Part shown: positions 14,683 to 23,681 of the stretch, in pieces
How the letters are laid out: each line of letters starts with the position of its first letter
Numbering within the stretch: the stretch's first letter is position 1
DNA from: Elizabethkingia occulta
GTDB lineage: Bacteria; Bacteroidota; Bacteroidia; Flavobacteriales; Weeksellaceae
Length of the DNA: 64,000 nt
Reading direction: 5' to 3'
Assembly (NCBI RefSeq): GCF_002023715.1
Contig: NZ_MAHX01000013.1
Span: 248,001 to 312,000 of the forward strand
Notes under the pieces: generated by a model
Database searches by the model: none
What the model saw: the letters and a program-made list of their open reading frames with translations, nothing else
What the model was told of the DNA's origin: nothing
Program-made: the position numbers and the translations under genes

Positions 14683-15579
14683 TTATTTTTTCTTTAGTTC
14701 TTTAAAACATTTAAGACAGGCTGGCCTATTAAAATTTGTATTATTTTCTTTTCCACACGAAATACAAAATTTTTCTTTGTAAAAAGGATCTTCATACACT
14801 GACCAGATTTTATAGCAGTCCCAGCATAAGGGTTTTTCCAAATCTAATTTTATAGAGGTTCTGCATCTAATACAATATCCTTTACTGTGAATAATTTTAT
14901 TTTGCTTATCGACATTTTTGGTTTGATATTCCTCTCTTGATTTCCTTTGATCTTTTAAAGCGCTATTTACATACTTTTCATTTGTAAAATCTGATAACTT
15001 CCTTTTGTTAACCTGTCCAAATTTTATTAAATCATCAATATAGTTTAATTCTTCTTCTGAGCCCACATAGTTTTTTACAAATATTGATTTCTTTTCATAT
15101 TTAGGTCTTTTAACAAAAATTGTATAACCTTCCTCTTCAACAATACTAAAGCACTTTTTGACTGCGGATTCGAAAAATGGATTCTGGTTGATGGATATTA
15201 GTTTTTTTTCGGAATAGACACCAAATTCAATATTATTTATAAAAGAGTAATCTATTAAATTCATAGACGTTACCACCGACTTATTTTCATTTCCATAATA
15301 CTTGGCATGTAGTTTAGGTATATAAACTATTGTAATATTGGGAAATTGCATAAAATAATCAAAATCTTCTTTTTTAAAACTTTTACTTACATCATTTTCA
15401 TTTTTCCCAAAACCTATGATGATATGGACACTGGAATTATTTAAATGCGTTTTGAAAACCTCATTTTTAAAATATGGGTCTAATTGAATAAATGGTGATA
15501 GAATTAAGAGATATTTTTCGGAGTTATAGATTATATCATATATTTTTTCACTTAACTCTTTTCCGGTTAAAAAATTCAT
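14683..15579 (-). CDS. PLD-like nuclease with zinc ribbons
   Basis: A 298-aa protein. The N-terminal ~135 residues form a single phospholipase-D-like domain: NSEKYLLILSPFI strand, then the HKD-type motif KLHAKYYGNENKSVVTSMNL (H91-x-K93, downstream S/N). One HKD suggests dimerisation, as in Nuc and BfiI nucleases. The C-terminal part has two Cys4 zinc ribbons (CIRCRTSIKLDLEKPLCWDC and CISCGKENNTNFNRPACLKC). This points to nucleic acid binding, so a DNase or restriction role is plausible. Transcribed leftward as cargo next to the PH-domain gene. Confidence 0.75.
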   Translation of the reverse strand: MNFLTGKELSEKIYDIIYNSEKYLLILSPFIQLDPYFKNEVFKTHLNNSSVHIIIGFGKNENDVSKSFKKEDFDYFMQFPNITIVYIPKLHAKYYGNENKSVVTSMNLIDYSFINNIEFGVYSEKKLISINQNPFFESAVKKCFSIVEEEGYTIFVKRPKYEKKSIFVKNYVGSEEELNYIDDLIKFGQVNKRKLSDFTNEKYVNSALKDQRKSREEYQTKNVDKQNKIIHSKGYCIRCRTSIKLDLEKPLCWDCYKIWSVYEDPFYKEKFCISCGKENNTNFNRPACLKCFKELKKK

Positions 15580-15759
15580 TTTAATGTTTTTGTGATTTTT
15601 AAGATATAAAACATTTTTTAGAGGGCAAATGTTAATATCATGTGGGTATTAAAGGTAATACTTTAATCTTAAATTGCTCTATAAATTTTGAAAATTATAG
15701 GGTAGAATCATCTGAGATCGTGAAAAATAAATGTAGTCGAAGTCAAATTTTCTATACCA

Positions 15760-16125
15760 AACCTGCGTAAAAATCACCCATGTTTTCTTCTGACCTGTGT
15801 AAAATTTACTCACCTTATGATAATACCTGTGTAGAATAGTATCGGGTGTATTCTCACAATTTGTTAATATTTAACCTGCGTAAAAATCACCCATGTTTTC
15901 TTCTGACCTGCGTAAAATTTACTCACCTTATGATAATACCTGTGTAGAATAGTATCGGGTGTATTCTCACAATTTGTTAATATTTAACCTGCGTAAAAAT
16001 TACCCATGTTTTCTTTCTACCTGAGTAAAATTTACCCACCTTATTGTAAAACGTGAGTAAAAACAACACAAGTTGTAGATAAAGGTGAGTAGAATAGATA
16101 CACCCCAATGAAAAACCTGTGTAAA
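15760..16125. repeat. 113-bp tandem repeat with phased 22-bp dyad motifs
   Basis: Two nearly identical 113-bp units (15760-15872, 15873-15985) and a diverged third unit. Each unit contains copies of a short dyad motif of the type ACCTGTGTAAAATTTACTCA. Motif starts are at 15761, 15793, 15825, 15874, 15906, 15938, 15987, 16019, 16051, 16083 and 16115: spacing is 32 bases except for two steps of 49. Thirty-two bases is three helical turns. This looks like an array of protein-binding sites, such as a centromere for partition or a control region for mobilisation. No gene lies in 15580-16629. Confidence 0.85.
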
Positions 16126-16265
16126 AATGACGCAGGTCTTCTTTTCATGATTCACCATGTTTTTTCTTTCAATAGCAGAAAATCTCATCATATGGTTTAA
16201 TTTATTGAATTTCATTTGGTTATTTATTTTTTTTTGAGCTGCAAAAAAGTAAATGATTTTCCGGA

Positions 16266-16325
16266 GCAAGATGTGTCTTTGTATATACAAACTTTTCAAG
16301 TTGTATGATCCAAAGACGATCTTGC
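16266..16325. other. Inverted repeat upstream of mob genes, candidate oriT
   Basis: GCAAGATGTGTCTTTGTATA (from 16266) pairs with the segment ending TTTGGATC-type complement at 16301-16325 (reading TTGTATGATCCAAAGACGAT then CTTGC). The arms are about 25 bases with mismatches and a 10-base loop. A second inverted repeat, TCAGTGTTTTTA at 16491, pairs with 16542-16553. Relaxases of the MOB_P type act at oriT sites next to inverted repeats just upstream of their genes, as here. No nick site could be identified. Confidence 0.45.
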
Positions 16326-16629
16326 CTTTTTTGCAAAAAGGAGAAAAAACTTCGGAACTCGTTTTTTTATTTTGAGAAAATCAGGTACAATCTTCCAGAA
16401 TAGCCCATTACATTCTTTTTTAATCTCCAGATCATCCAGATAAGTCCAGCGTGTTCTTTTTTAGCCCACGCCCCATGAATACTATTGCTTTCAGTGTTTT
16501 TATGCCCCAATTTTGCAAAAGAAATTTTAATCAAAATGAAATGAAAACACTGATTTATTTTTCTGTCATTTATTTTGGGGACGACATCAGTCCTTACTTA
16601 CCAAGAAGCGAAGAGCTATTTTAATTAGA

Positions 16630-17028
16630 TTGAACCTCGACTATTTATTTACCATAGAAAAACTGGAAATGGAGAAAAATGGAAAAGAAGATCTAATTAT
16701 CATAAGAATCCAAAAATCCAGAAAAGAAAACTGGAAAAGGATCTGCTCAGAAAAGCAAATTTCCCTGACTAGCCTAATTATCCATTCAGTAGAGAACAGG
16801 ATTCTGAATGATGAAAGGAGAAATGTAATGGCTTTCATTGAAAAACAGGACAATATCTTTATTAAGATAGAAACCAATATCAATCAGGTTGCAAGAATCG
16901 TAAATGGACAAAAGTTTATTTCTGAGGGGGAAGTGAAGAATTTCTTGGATAAGCTTTCTGAAATTGAAAAATTGAAGAGAGAGCAGAATATGATTTTTTC
17001 CAAAATTTATTCAATGCTTGCAAGATGA
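16630..17028 (+). CDS. Mobilisation accessory protein (MobA/BfmA-like)
   Basis: A protein of 132 aa from TTG at 16630 or 119 aa from ATG at 16669 (MEKNGKEDLIIIRIQKSRKE), the latter being more like known family starts. The N-terminal ribbon-helix-helix-like segment (KENWKRICSEKQISLTSLII, HSVENRI) and a C-terminal helical region fit the relaxosome accessory proteins paired with relaxases in Bacteroidota. It overlaps the relaxase start by 4 bases (ATGA), so the two are translationally coupled. It probably binds oriT and helps the relaxase nick. Confidence 0.78.
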   Translation: MNLDYLFTIEKLEMEKNGKEDLIIIRIQKSRKENWKRICSEKQISLTSLIIHSVENRILNDERRNVMAFIEKQDNIFIKIETNINQVARIVNGQKFISEGEVKNFLDKLSEIEKLKREQNMIFSKIYSMLAR

Positions 17029-18515
17029 TTGTGAAGATCATGGAACCTGCGGGATCAGGTTTTCCCGGAGTTCAGTATAATGACAAAAAAGTAGAGAAAG
17101 GCTCCGGAGAACTGATGCTGATGAAAAATTTTCCTTGTTTCATTAACGAAAACAGCAGCCAGCAGGATGTTCGTGACTATTTGAAATCTGTTTCAAATAA
17201 TGAAAGGGTAAAGAAGCCCCAGTTTCATGCTGCTATTTCCACGAAGTTTAGAGAGCATACCAAAGAAGAGCTCACGAAAATTGCGGAAAATTTTATGAAT
17301 GAGCTGGGATATGGGCAGCAGCCCTATATAGTAGTTTTCCATAATGATACAGAAAATAATCATATACACATTGTTTCAACCCGTGTAGACAAGAAAACAA
17401 GTAAGAAAATTAATGACAGCTATGAAAAGCTTAAAGCCCAGAAAGCATTAAGCCTGACAATGGAGAAGCTGTATGGATTAAATACGCAGGAGCAAATAGA
17501 AAAATTACTAGGTTACCGATATAGTTCTCTTAAGCAACTGGAACTGCTTTTGGAAAGAAGTGGATTTAAGCTTATTCAAAATAAGAATGATGAGAATGCT
17601 CTGGATGTTTTGAAAAATGGAGTTCGGGAGAAAACAATTAAAGCAGGTGAGCTAAATTTTAGTAGTCATAAGCATGATTCCAGAGCGAAGCAGCTTCGGG
17701 CGATTCTCTCAAAATACAAAGAATTGTATTCGTGCAAAGTGTTCAAAATTGAAGACAATAGGGTACAAGAGGCTATGTTACCGGAAGAAAAACAAAACGA
17801 AAACCGGAAGCCAAAAATTGAATTTGAGAGTGAATTTCAGAAAAAAATAAGAGATGTCTTTGGGATTGATATTGTATTCCATATTTCTGACAAAGAGAGA
17901 TCAGCTACTGATCTTAAACCTTTCGGATATAGTTTGACTGACCATAAAACAGGAGCGGTGTATAAAGGAAGCGATATTTTGAAAATGAATGAGCTATTTG
18001 AATTTACCGCTGAAGTCATTGATAAAAGGCTTTTTGAAGGACTAAAGGATTACAATATAGCTGATGAAGTTTCTAAACAAATCCTAATTGAGTATTTAAA
18101 ATTCCAAAATCCTGACCATGTGCCAAAAGACTTTATGCTTTTTGAAACTAAGAAAAGGAAGAATAGAGAAGTATTTGGCTCTGTTAGGAGGGAAGTAAAG
18201 CAATATGTTAAAACACAAAGTCCGAAAGATGTTCATATTATAAAGTCTGAGGACGGTAAATTTTATGCTGTTCACTCAAAGTTACACTATGTAGGAGAGC
18301 TGGAACAGCTGATAGGGGAGAAAGACTATCAAAAGTTTTTAAATCCAAATCTAAACCAGCAGCAGGTCTCAGTAAGTCAAAATGAAAAGCTTACTAAGGA
18401 GCTAAGTCAAAGCATTAATGATTTGATTTTTCAATTCAGTAAATCTTCAGGAGGATCTGGAAAAGATCCTGCGGAGGAGGAGCTTAAGAAAAGGCGTAAA
18501 AAGAAAAATCGATAG
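17025..18515 (+). CDS. Relaxase/mobilisation nuclease (MOB_P-like)
   Basis: A 496-aa relaxase. The N-terminus (GVQYNDKKVEKGSGELMLMK) is typical of Bacteroidota MobB-type relaxases, and the metal-binding 3-His motif is at residues ~105-117 (FHNDTENNHIHIVSTRV). The catalytic tyrosine is expected near the N-terminus; Y19 in VQYND is the best candidate. Residues 300-496 form an element-specific C-terminal region ending in a basic tail (ELKKRRKKKNR). It nicks oriT and pilots the strand to the coupling protein at 30980. Confidence 0.88.
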   Translation: MIVKIMEPAGSGFPGVQYNDKKVEKGSGELMLMKNFPCFINENSSQQDVRDYLKSVSNNERVKKPQFHAAISTKFREHTKEELTKIAENFMNELGYGQQPYIVVFHNDTENNHIHIVSTRVDKKTSKKINDSYEKLKAQKALSLTMEKLYGLNTQEQIEKLLGYRYSSLKQLELLLERSGFKLIQNKNDENALDVLKNGVREKTIKAGELNFSSHKHDSRAKQLRAILSKYKELYSCKVFKIEDNRVQEAMLPEEKQNENRKPKIEFESEFQKKIRDVFGIDIVFHISDKERSATDLKPFGYSLTDHKTGAVYKGSDILKMNELFEFTAEVIDKRLFEGLKDYNIADEVSKQILIEYLKFQNPDHVPKDFMLFETKKRKNREVFGSVRREVKQYVKTQSPKDVHIIKSEDGKFYAVHSKLHYVGELEQLIGEKDYQKFLNPNLNQQQVSVSQNEKLTKELSQSINDLIFQFSKSSGGSGKDPAEEELKKRRKKKNR

Positions 18516-18592
18516 GCCAGCCGGCCGACGTTCGGCTTCCAATAAAAAATAAATCAGCAACAACTATAAACAAGCAACAGACAATTATACTT

Positions 18593-19246
18593 ATGATTAT
18601 CACGTTCGCAACCCAAAAGGGCGGAGCGGGGAAAACCACGCTTGCCTTAGCATTTGCCAATTATCTATCCATAGTATCTGAAAGAAAGATCAATGTGTTT
18701 GATTTTGATTATCAGAAGTCCTTTTTTAATAAATGGAAAGAAGATGAATATTCTGTTTTGCCCAAGCTGTATGATGTGGAAGTTATCGGAGATGAGGATG
18801 AAGAACAGCCTTTTGCTGATTTAGAAAAAATTATTGACTTAAAGGAGAGCAAAGAGATATATCTGTTTGATTTGGCGGGAACCCTTGATCAGAAATACAG
18901 TGATTTACTCATTTACAGCGATTTTATCATCATTCCCTTTGAGTACTCTGATGTATCTGTAAAATCTACTCTGGTATTCAAAAACCTGCTGGGACTTCTT
19001 GAAAGTGAGGCAGAGCGGATCTTTATCCGTTCCAAATATGACAAAGGCTATAAATATCTCAACCAAAAGGAGATGGATATAGAAATTTCAAAATACGGAA
19101 CCCTGATTGAAAGCCCGGTGTATAAAAGAAACTGTCTACAGACCATTGATACCCGAAAGCTGACTTATGAACAAAAAAATGCTATAAAAAGACCATTCAA
19201 TGAAATCATAGAAGAGATTAATGAAGCACTACAAATTACCCTTTAA
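18593..19246 (+). CDS. ParA-family ATPase (TraA-like)
   Basis: A 217-aa ATPase with the deviant Walker A motif at residues 8-16 (QKGGAGKTTLALAFANYLS) and the downstream ParA/MinD features (INVFDFDYQKSFFNKW, EIYLFDLAGTLDQKYSD). It matches the short ParA proteins at the head of Bacteroidota tra operons (called TraA in CTnDOT). No parB gene is adjacent. It could position the element or the transfer machinery; the repeat array 2.5 kb upstream is a possible partner site. A short GC-rich hairpin lies between the relaxase and this gene. Confidence 0.85.
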   Translation: MIITFATQKGGAGKTTLALAFANYLSIVSERKINVFDFDYQKSFFNKWKEDEYSVLPKLYDVEVIGDEDEEQPFADLEKIIDLKESKEIYLFDLAGTLDQKYSDLLIYSDFIIIPFEYSDVSVKSTLVFKNLLGLLESEAERIFIRSKYDKGYKYLNQKEMDIEISKYGTLIESPVYKRNCLQTIDTRKLTYEQKNAIKRPFNEIIEEINEALQITL

Positions 19247-19284
19247 GGCTAGACATCTATTAAGAACAAAATCAAAAATAAGAA

Positions 19285-19824
19285 ATGATAAAGTATTCAC
19301 TAATTCTATTGGGACTTTATTTCCTGTACTATGCCGGAAATATTCTGTATGATCTGTTTTTAAGGAAAGAGAAAATCATACATATAGATTTAACTGAGGA
19401 ATTTTCACTTGGTGATTTTTCCAAGACTCGGGACCAGGTTCCGACTTCCATCGGAATTGAAGATGTTGAGAACATCCGAACTCCCCAATCCTTTTTGAAA
19501 AGGGAACTTAATGTTCCAACACAATCCTCCAGTGAGCAGCAACCGGATTTGGAAGACTTAAGGAAAAGATTTGAAGCTGAACAGGATATTGATGATATGC
19601 CTTTACCAGCAAAAAACAATAGTGCGTCGGCAGTAGAAGAAAAGAATCAGCCAGATTACACCAACCAATCTCAGCCTGTATCTAATATGCCAGATCAGGA
19701 TTCTAAGAGCGAAAAAACGGGGAAAACCAAATCCCACTGGAAAGAGCTCCTGAATTTATCGGAGACAACTGTTCAAATGGTCGCTAACTACGATGGACAG
19801 AAAGTCTACCACTCTATAATTTAA
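19285..19824 (+). CDS. Membrane-anchored conjugation protein, 179 aa
   Basis: The N-terminus (IKYSLILLGLYFLYYAGNIL) is one transmembrane helix, followed by a long acidic and probably disordered region (KSEKTGKTKSHWKELL near the C-terminus). It lies 38 bases after the ParA gene and before the TraE homologue, a position often held by small TraB/C/D-type proteins in Bacteroidota elements. No enzymatic motif is visible. Its function is not known. Confidence 0.65.
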   Translation: MIKYSLILLGLYFLYYAGNILYDLFLRKEKIIHIDLTEEFSLGDFSKTRDQVPTSIGIEDVENIRTPQSFLKRELNVPTQSSSEQQPDLEDLRKRFEAEQDIDDMPLPAKNNSASAVEEKNQPDYTNQSQPVSNMPDQDSKSEKTGKTKSHWKELLNLSETTVQMVANYDGQKVYHSII

Positions 19825-19940
19825 GTAACACATACACTTCAAAAATTACCCTGTATGATCCTTAACCAATAAGGATAGCATACCCCTTATGCCCAATTCT
19901 AAGCATAAAATCTAACTCTGATAATAAAAATTTAATCATT

Positions 19941-20261
19941 ATGAATCACAAATTTAAATGCCATCAAGTGGTAAAAAAGTTATTGACTGCCTGTGTAATT
20001 CTTCTCGCTATCACTCCTGTATTTGCCCAAGGAGGAGCAACGGCTATTTCAAATGCTGCCAGTGATATTAAGGACTATTGGGACCCCATTAAGCTGATTT
20101 TAAAAGCCGTGGGCGGATTAGTAGGCTTCATCGGAGGTCTTAGAGTATATAACAAATGGACCAATGGAGATCAGGATGTGAACAAAGAAATCCTTGGTTA
20201 TGGTGGAGCGATGATCTTTCTGATAGTAGTTCCGGAATTCGTAACCTCATTCTTTGCATAA
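19941..20261 (+). CDS. traE: TraE-like conjugation membrane protein (DUF4134)
   Basis: A 106-aa protein with a signal-like helix (LLTACVILLAITPVFAQGGA) and two further hydrophobic segments (LILKAVGGLVGFIGGLRVY, GGAMIFLIVVPEFVTSFFA). This is the pattern of TraE/DUF4134 in Bacteroidota conjugation, a VirB2/pilin-like small subunit. K-W-x-N-G-D-x-D-V-N-K-E is a conserved feature. It precedes the TraF gene by 3 bases. Confidence 0.9.
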   Translation: MNHKFKCHQVVKKLLTACVILLAITPVFAQGGATAISNAASDIKDYWDPIKLILKAVGGLVGFIGGLRVYNKWTNGDQDVNKEILGYGGAMIFLIVVPEFVTSFFA

Positions 20262-20264
20262 GTC

Positions 20265-20594
20265 ATGGGATTCTACCTATACAAGGGGCTGAAAAAGCCT
20301 CTTGTATTCTTCGGGCTGAAGGGCAAATATATTTTTTATGCCGTGGGTGTTATCGGAGGCGGAGTCATTGCAGCTCTCATATTGTCCAAGTTCGGACTAC
20401 TAGGCTCTCTACTAGGACTTTTAGCGACCGGAGGTGGTGTTTATCTGATCTTCAGAAGACAGGACAAATACGGACTGTACGATAAGACTAAAAATAGTAA
20501 TCAAATTTTCATTTTTCCCAAAAGGATAAGCAATAAAAAGCTTTTCCAGAAAGGTGGAACCAAAAGGCCATACAATAAATCAAAAAATAAATAA
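20265..20594 (+). CDS. traF: TraF-like conjugation membrane protein (DUF4133)
   Basis: A 109-aa protein: YKGLKKPLVFFGLKGKYIFY followed by two transmembrane helices (AVGVIGGGVIAALILSKFG, LLGSLLGLLATGGGVYLIF) and a basic tail. This is characteristic of TraF/DUF4133 of Bacteroidota tra operons, a VirB3-like inner-membrane component. It is placed between TraE and TraG as in CTnDOT and ends 6 bases before TraG. Confidence 0.9.
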   Translation: MGFYLYKGLKKPLVFFGLKGKYIFYAVGVIGGGVIAALILSKFGLLGSLLGLLATGGGVYLIFRRQDKYGLYDKTKNSNQIFIFPKRISNKKLFQKGGTKRPYNKSKNK

Positions 20595-20600
20595 TTCCGT

Positions 20601-23600
20601 ATGAAAACCAAAAAACAAGCATTTACTATTCCTTTCATCGGCTATGATTATGGGGAAAATTATGATTGGGGTTTTGATGTTCTTTTCGGGCAGTATGGAA
20701 ATCCTATTATAGGTATCAGGCTTAGAAATATGGTGGAACAGTACTCCGCTGATCCGGATCATTATCTCCATTTCCATACGGTTTTGAATCAGGTAGTATC
20801 CATTATCGGAGAAGGAAGAATTGTTCAAAAGCTTGATATTTTCGCCAAAAAAAGATACACAGCTGAGAAATCTAATCAGTTTTTGCAACAGAAATACTCT
20901 GAGCATTTTGACGGCAGACTTTTCAAAACCATTGAAACTGTACTTCTGTTTACAGATATTATTAATGACAAAATAAAGAAAAATGGAAGCCGAATCTCAG
21001 CGTTCTCAGAAAAAAGCTATAAAGAGCTTCGGGATAAATGTCAAAAGGTCTATATGCTTTTAAAGCAAAATAACTGTGAACCTGAGTTCCTATTTGAAAA
21101 AGATTTTGAATATTACCTGTCCGGAGTTCTAACCATGCAGCCTACAGATACTCCGACTTATGATAATATTAAAAGTACTGAGGAGTATTTGCAAATAGGA
21201 AGCAGGTTTGTTAAGAATATTTCTTATGTCGATGTTGAAAAGATTGATTTACCCTCTGAAATAGAACCTTTTTCCATACTGGGAGGAAACGGAGCTGCCG
21301 GAGAAACGGCAGTAGATAATTTCACTTTTATAGGTGAGTTGGAAGATTACGAAACGATTATCTACAACCAGGTCATTACCATTCCACATCAGGCACAGCA
21401 GCAAAGGGAACTTGATAAAAAGAAGAAAAAGCACGAAGGTGCTGCTAACAATTCTCCTTCCAACGCCATTATTGCTGATGAGATTCAGACTTTGCTTCAT
21501 AATATAGCTATAGATGGGCAGTTAGTTGTCAATGCCCATTTTTCCATTTTGTTTTCTGCGCCTACGCTGGAAAAAATGGAAAATATCCAGTCCATGATTG
21601 AGAATAGACTATTCACCAAGGGGATTATTGTTTCGAAAAATGCCTACAATCAGCTTGAGCTTTTCAGGGCAGCTCTTCCAGGTAATGCTACAGAGCTTAG
21701 GGAATATGATCTGTTTATGACGACAAGCGAAGCTGCGCTTTGTTTTTTTTTAAAAGAAAGCTACCCTTTGAGTGAAGAAAGTAGCTTCTACCTAAGATTT
21801 ACCGACAGACAGGGGGTTCCCATAAAAGTTGATCCTGCGGATTTACCGATGAAGATCGGAAGAATCAATAACCGAAATAAGTTTGTGCTGGGACCCAGCG
21901 GATCAGGCAAGAGTTTTTTGATGAATAATATCGTGGAGCAGTATCTCACCTATAATTATGATGTTGTGATCGTAGATACAGGAGATTCCTACTCGGGAAC
22001 ATGTATGTACAAAGGTGGTCGATACATTCAGTATACCGAGGAAAAGCCGATTACGATGAATCCTTTTCTGATGGATAAGAAAGAATTCAATATTGAAAAA
22101 ATAGAATTTTTGACCAATCTGATCTTTCTAATCTGGCAAGGACCGGATGCCATGATGACCTCTGCACAGAAATCGATATTGGACAATGTCCTGATGTCTT
22201 ATTATCATACTTATTTCAACTCCGGTACAGAGTGGTATAAGCATAAAAGTTCTGAAGAATTAATGCTCTACTTAAGTAAATATAATATTCATGAAGAAGA
22301 TATTCTTGCAGAGTATGAGGAAGGAATGGCGGAGAGACATAGCTATTATGATGTACTGGGAATAACTTTCGATTCCGATTCAGATGAAATCAAAGAAGCT
22401 TTTAGAAAACTGGCGATTGAATATCATCCGGATAAAAACATGAATAATCCTGATTATGACAGTGAAAAATTCTATAAAGTCTATGAGGCTTATGAAACTT
22501 TGAGTAGTGAAGAAAAGCGCAGAGCTTATAATGAAACCCTGATGATGATTCTTCAGGCACATGAAATTATAAACAAGCCTAAAGATCCGAAGGAGTGGAA
22601 TGAATCTTTTAAAAATACTCTCATTAGAAAGATTAAAGAATTGGAAGAAAGGCTCAATACAAGAGAGCTTTCCTTTAATGGATTCTATGAGTATTGCGAT
22701 AAATTTCTACCTCTTTACCTTGGTAATAAAAAGCACAGAATTACGGAAAGAGAATTTAATTTAAGGACCTTCCTGTTTGTTCTAAGGGATTTTTACAAAG
22801 GTGGAAGATATGAAACCACACTCAATGAAAGTGCAGACAATACGCTATTTGATGAGCCTTTTATTGTATTCGAAATTGATAATGTGAAAGATAATCCCAA
22901 GCTTTTTCCCATTGTAACACTTATCATTATGGATACTTTCATCCAGAAAATGCGACTCAGGAAAGATCGTCGTAAAGCCCTTATAATCGAAGAAGCGTGG
23001 AAGGCGATTGCATCAAAATTAATGGGTGGATATATTTTATATCTCTACAAAACTGTAAGGAAATTCTGGGGAGAAGCGGTAGTGGTCACCCAGGAACTGG
23101 ATGATATTATCGGAAATGCTGTTGTAAAAGACAGTATTATCAATAATTCAGATACGTTTATCCTTCTGGATCAGACCAAGTTCAAGGACAATTTTGATCG
23201 TATAGCGGCTTTATTATCCTTGAATAAAGTAGAGCAGAACAAAATTTTTACCATTAACAACTTAAATAATAAGCAGGGACGAAGCCGTTTCAAGGAATTT
23301 TATTTGAAACGAGGTTCTAAAGGAGAAGTATATGGCAACGAGGTATCCCTTGAGCAGTATTTAACCTACACTACAGAAAAGCCTGAAAAATCTGCTGTTG
23401 AATACTATGTGCAAAAGTATGAGAACTATGATAAAGCTCTGGAGATTTTTGTAGAACAGGTGAAAAACTTCGGGGATGATATGGGAAGTATGGTTTCTTT
23501 AGTAAATCTGTATAAAAGACCTTTAGATCAGAAGGTTCTTAGGTTCTATCATGAGTTTAAGAACAGGAAGGAAAATATCGGTAAAAATATCTTCAAAATC

Positions 23601-23681
23601 ATTTCTCAGGAATTAGAAGATGATGACATCAGTTTTTCAGAATTAGTTAACAGAGAAGTCTATGAGTATGAAAAAGTTTAG
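20601..23681 (+). CDS. traG: TraG-like VirB4 ATPase with inserted J-domain
   Basis: A 1026-aa VirB4-type ATPase that powers pilus assembly and DNA transfer. Walker A is at about residues 429-437 (LGPSGSGKSFLMNNI) and Walker B at about 790-800 (RKALIIEEAWKAI). The downstream conserved region (FWGEAVVVTQELDDIIGN) is typical. Between the Walker motifs, about residues 572-650, lies a complete J-domain (HSYYDVLGITFDSDSDEIK, EYHPDKNM with the HPD signature, KVYEAYETLSSEEKRRAYN). Usual TraG proteins are ~830 aa, so about 150-190 residues are extra. The insert may recruit the host DnaK. It overlaps the next gene by 20 bases. Confidence 0.9.
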   Translation: MKTKKQAFTIPFIGYDYGENYDWGFDVLFGQYGNPIIGIRLRNMVEQYSADPDHYLHFHTVLNQVVSIIGEGRIVQKLDIFAKKRYTAEKSNQFLQQKYSEHFDGRLFKTIETVLLFTDIINDKIKKNGSRISAFSEKSYKELRDKCQKVYMLLKQNNCEPEFLFEKDFEYYLSGVLTMQPTDTPTYDNIKSTEEYLQIGSRFVKNISYVDVEKIDLPSEIEPFSILGGNGAAGETAVDNFTFIGELEDYETIIYNQVITIPHQAQQQRELDKKKKKHEGAANNSPSNAIIADEIQTLLHNIAIDGQLVVNAHFSILFSAPTLEKMENIQSMIENRLFTKGIIVSKNAYNQLELFRAALPGNATELREYDLFMTTSEAALCFFLKESYPLSEESSFYLRFTDRQGVPIKVDPADLPMKIGRINNRNKFVLGPSGSGKSFLMNNIVEQYLTYNYDVVIVDTGDSYSGTCMYKGGRYIQYTEEKPITMNPFLMDKKEFNIEKIEFLTNLIFLIWQGPDAMMTSAQKSILDNVLMSYYHTYFNSGTEWYKHKSSEELMLYLSKYNIHEEDILAEYEEGMAERHSYYDVLGITFDSDSDEIKEAFRKLAIEYHPDKNMNNPDYDSEKFYKVYEAYETLSSEEKRRAYNETLMMILQAHEIINKPKDPKEWNESFKNTLIRKIKELEERLNTRELSFNGFYEYCDKFLPLYLGNKKHRITEREFNLRTFLFVLRDFYKGGRYETTLNESADNTLFDEPFIVFEIDNVKDNPKLFPIVTLIIMDTFIQKMRLRKDRRKALIIEEAWKAIASKLMGGYILYLYKTVRKFWGEAVVVTQELDDIIGNAVVKDSIINNSDTFILLDQTKFKDNFDRIAALLSLNKVEQNKIFTINNLNNKQGRSRFKEFYLKRGSKGEVYGNEVSLEQYLTYTTEKPEKSAVEYYVQKYENYDKALEIFVEQVKNFGDDMGSMVSLVNLYKRPLDQKVLRFYHEFKNRKENIGKNIFKIISQELEDDDISFSELVNREVYEYEKV

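Noticed and set aside
15760-16125. CRISPR-like array
   Set aside because: The copies are 113-bp tandem units with internal 32-base motif spacing; there are no conserved repeats with unique spacers and no cas genes.
16000-16299. 99-aa minus-strand frame
   Set aside because: It runs through the repeat array, so it is open because of sequence composition and repetition.
20156-20485. + strand frame across traE/traF
   Set aside because: Cysteine- and arginine-rich product in the wrong frame; the two Tra proteins explain the sequence.
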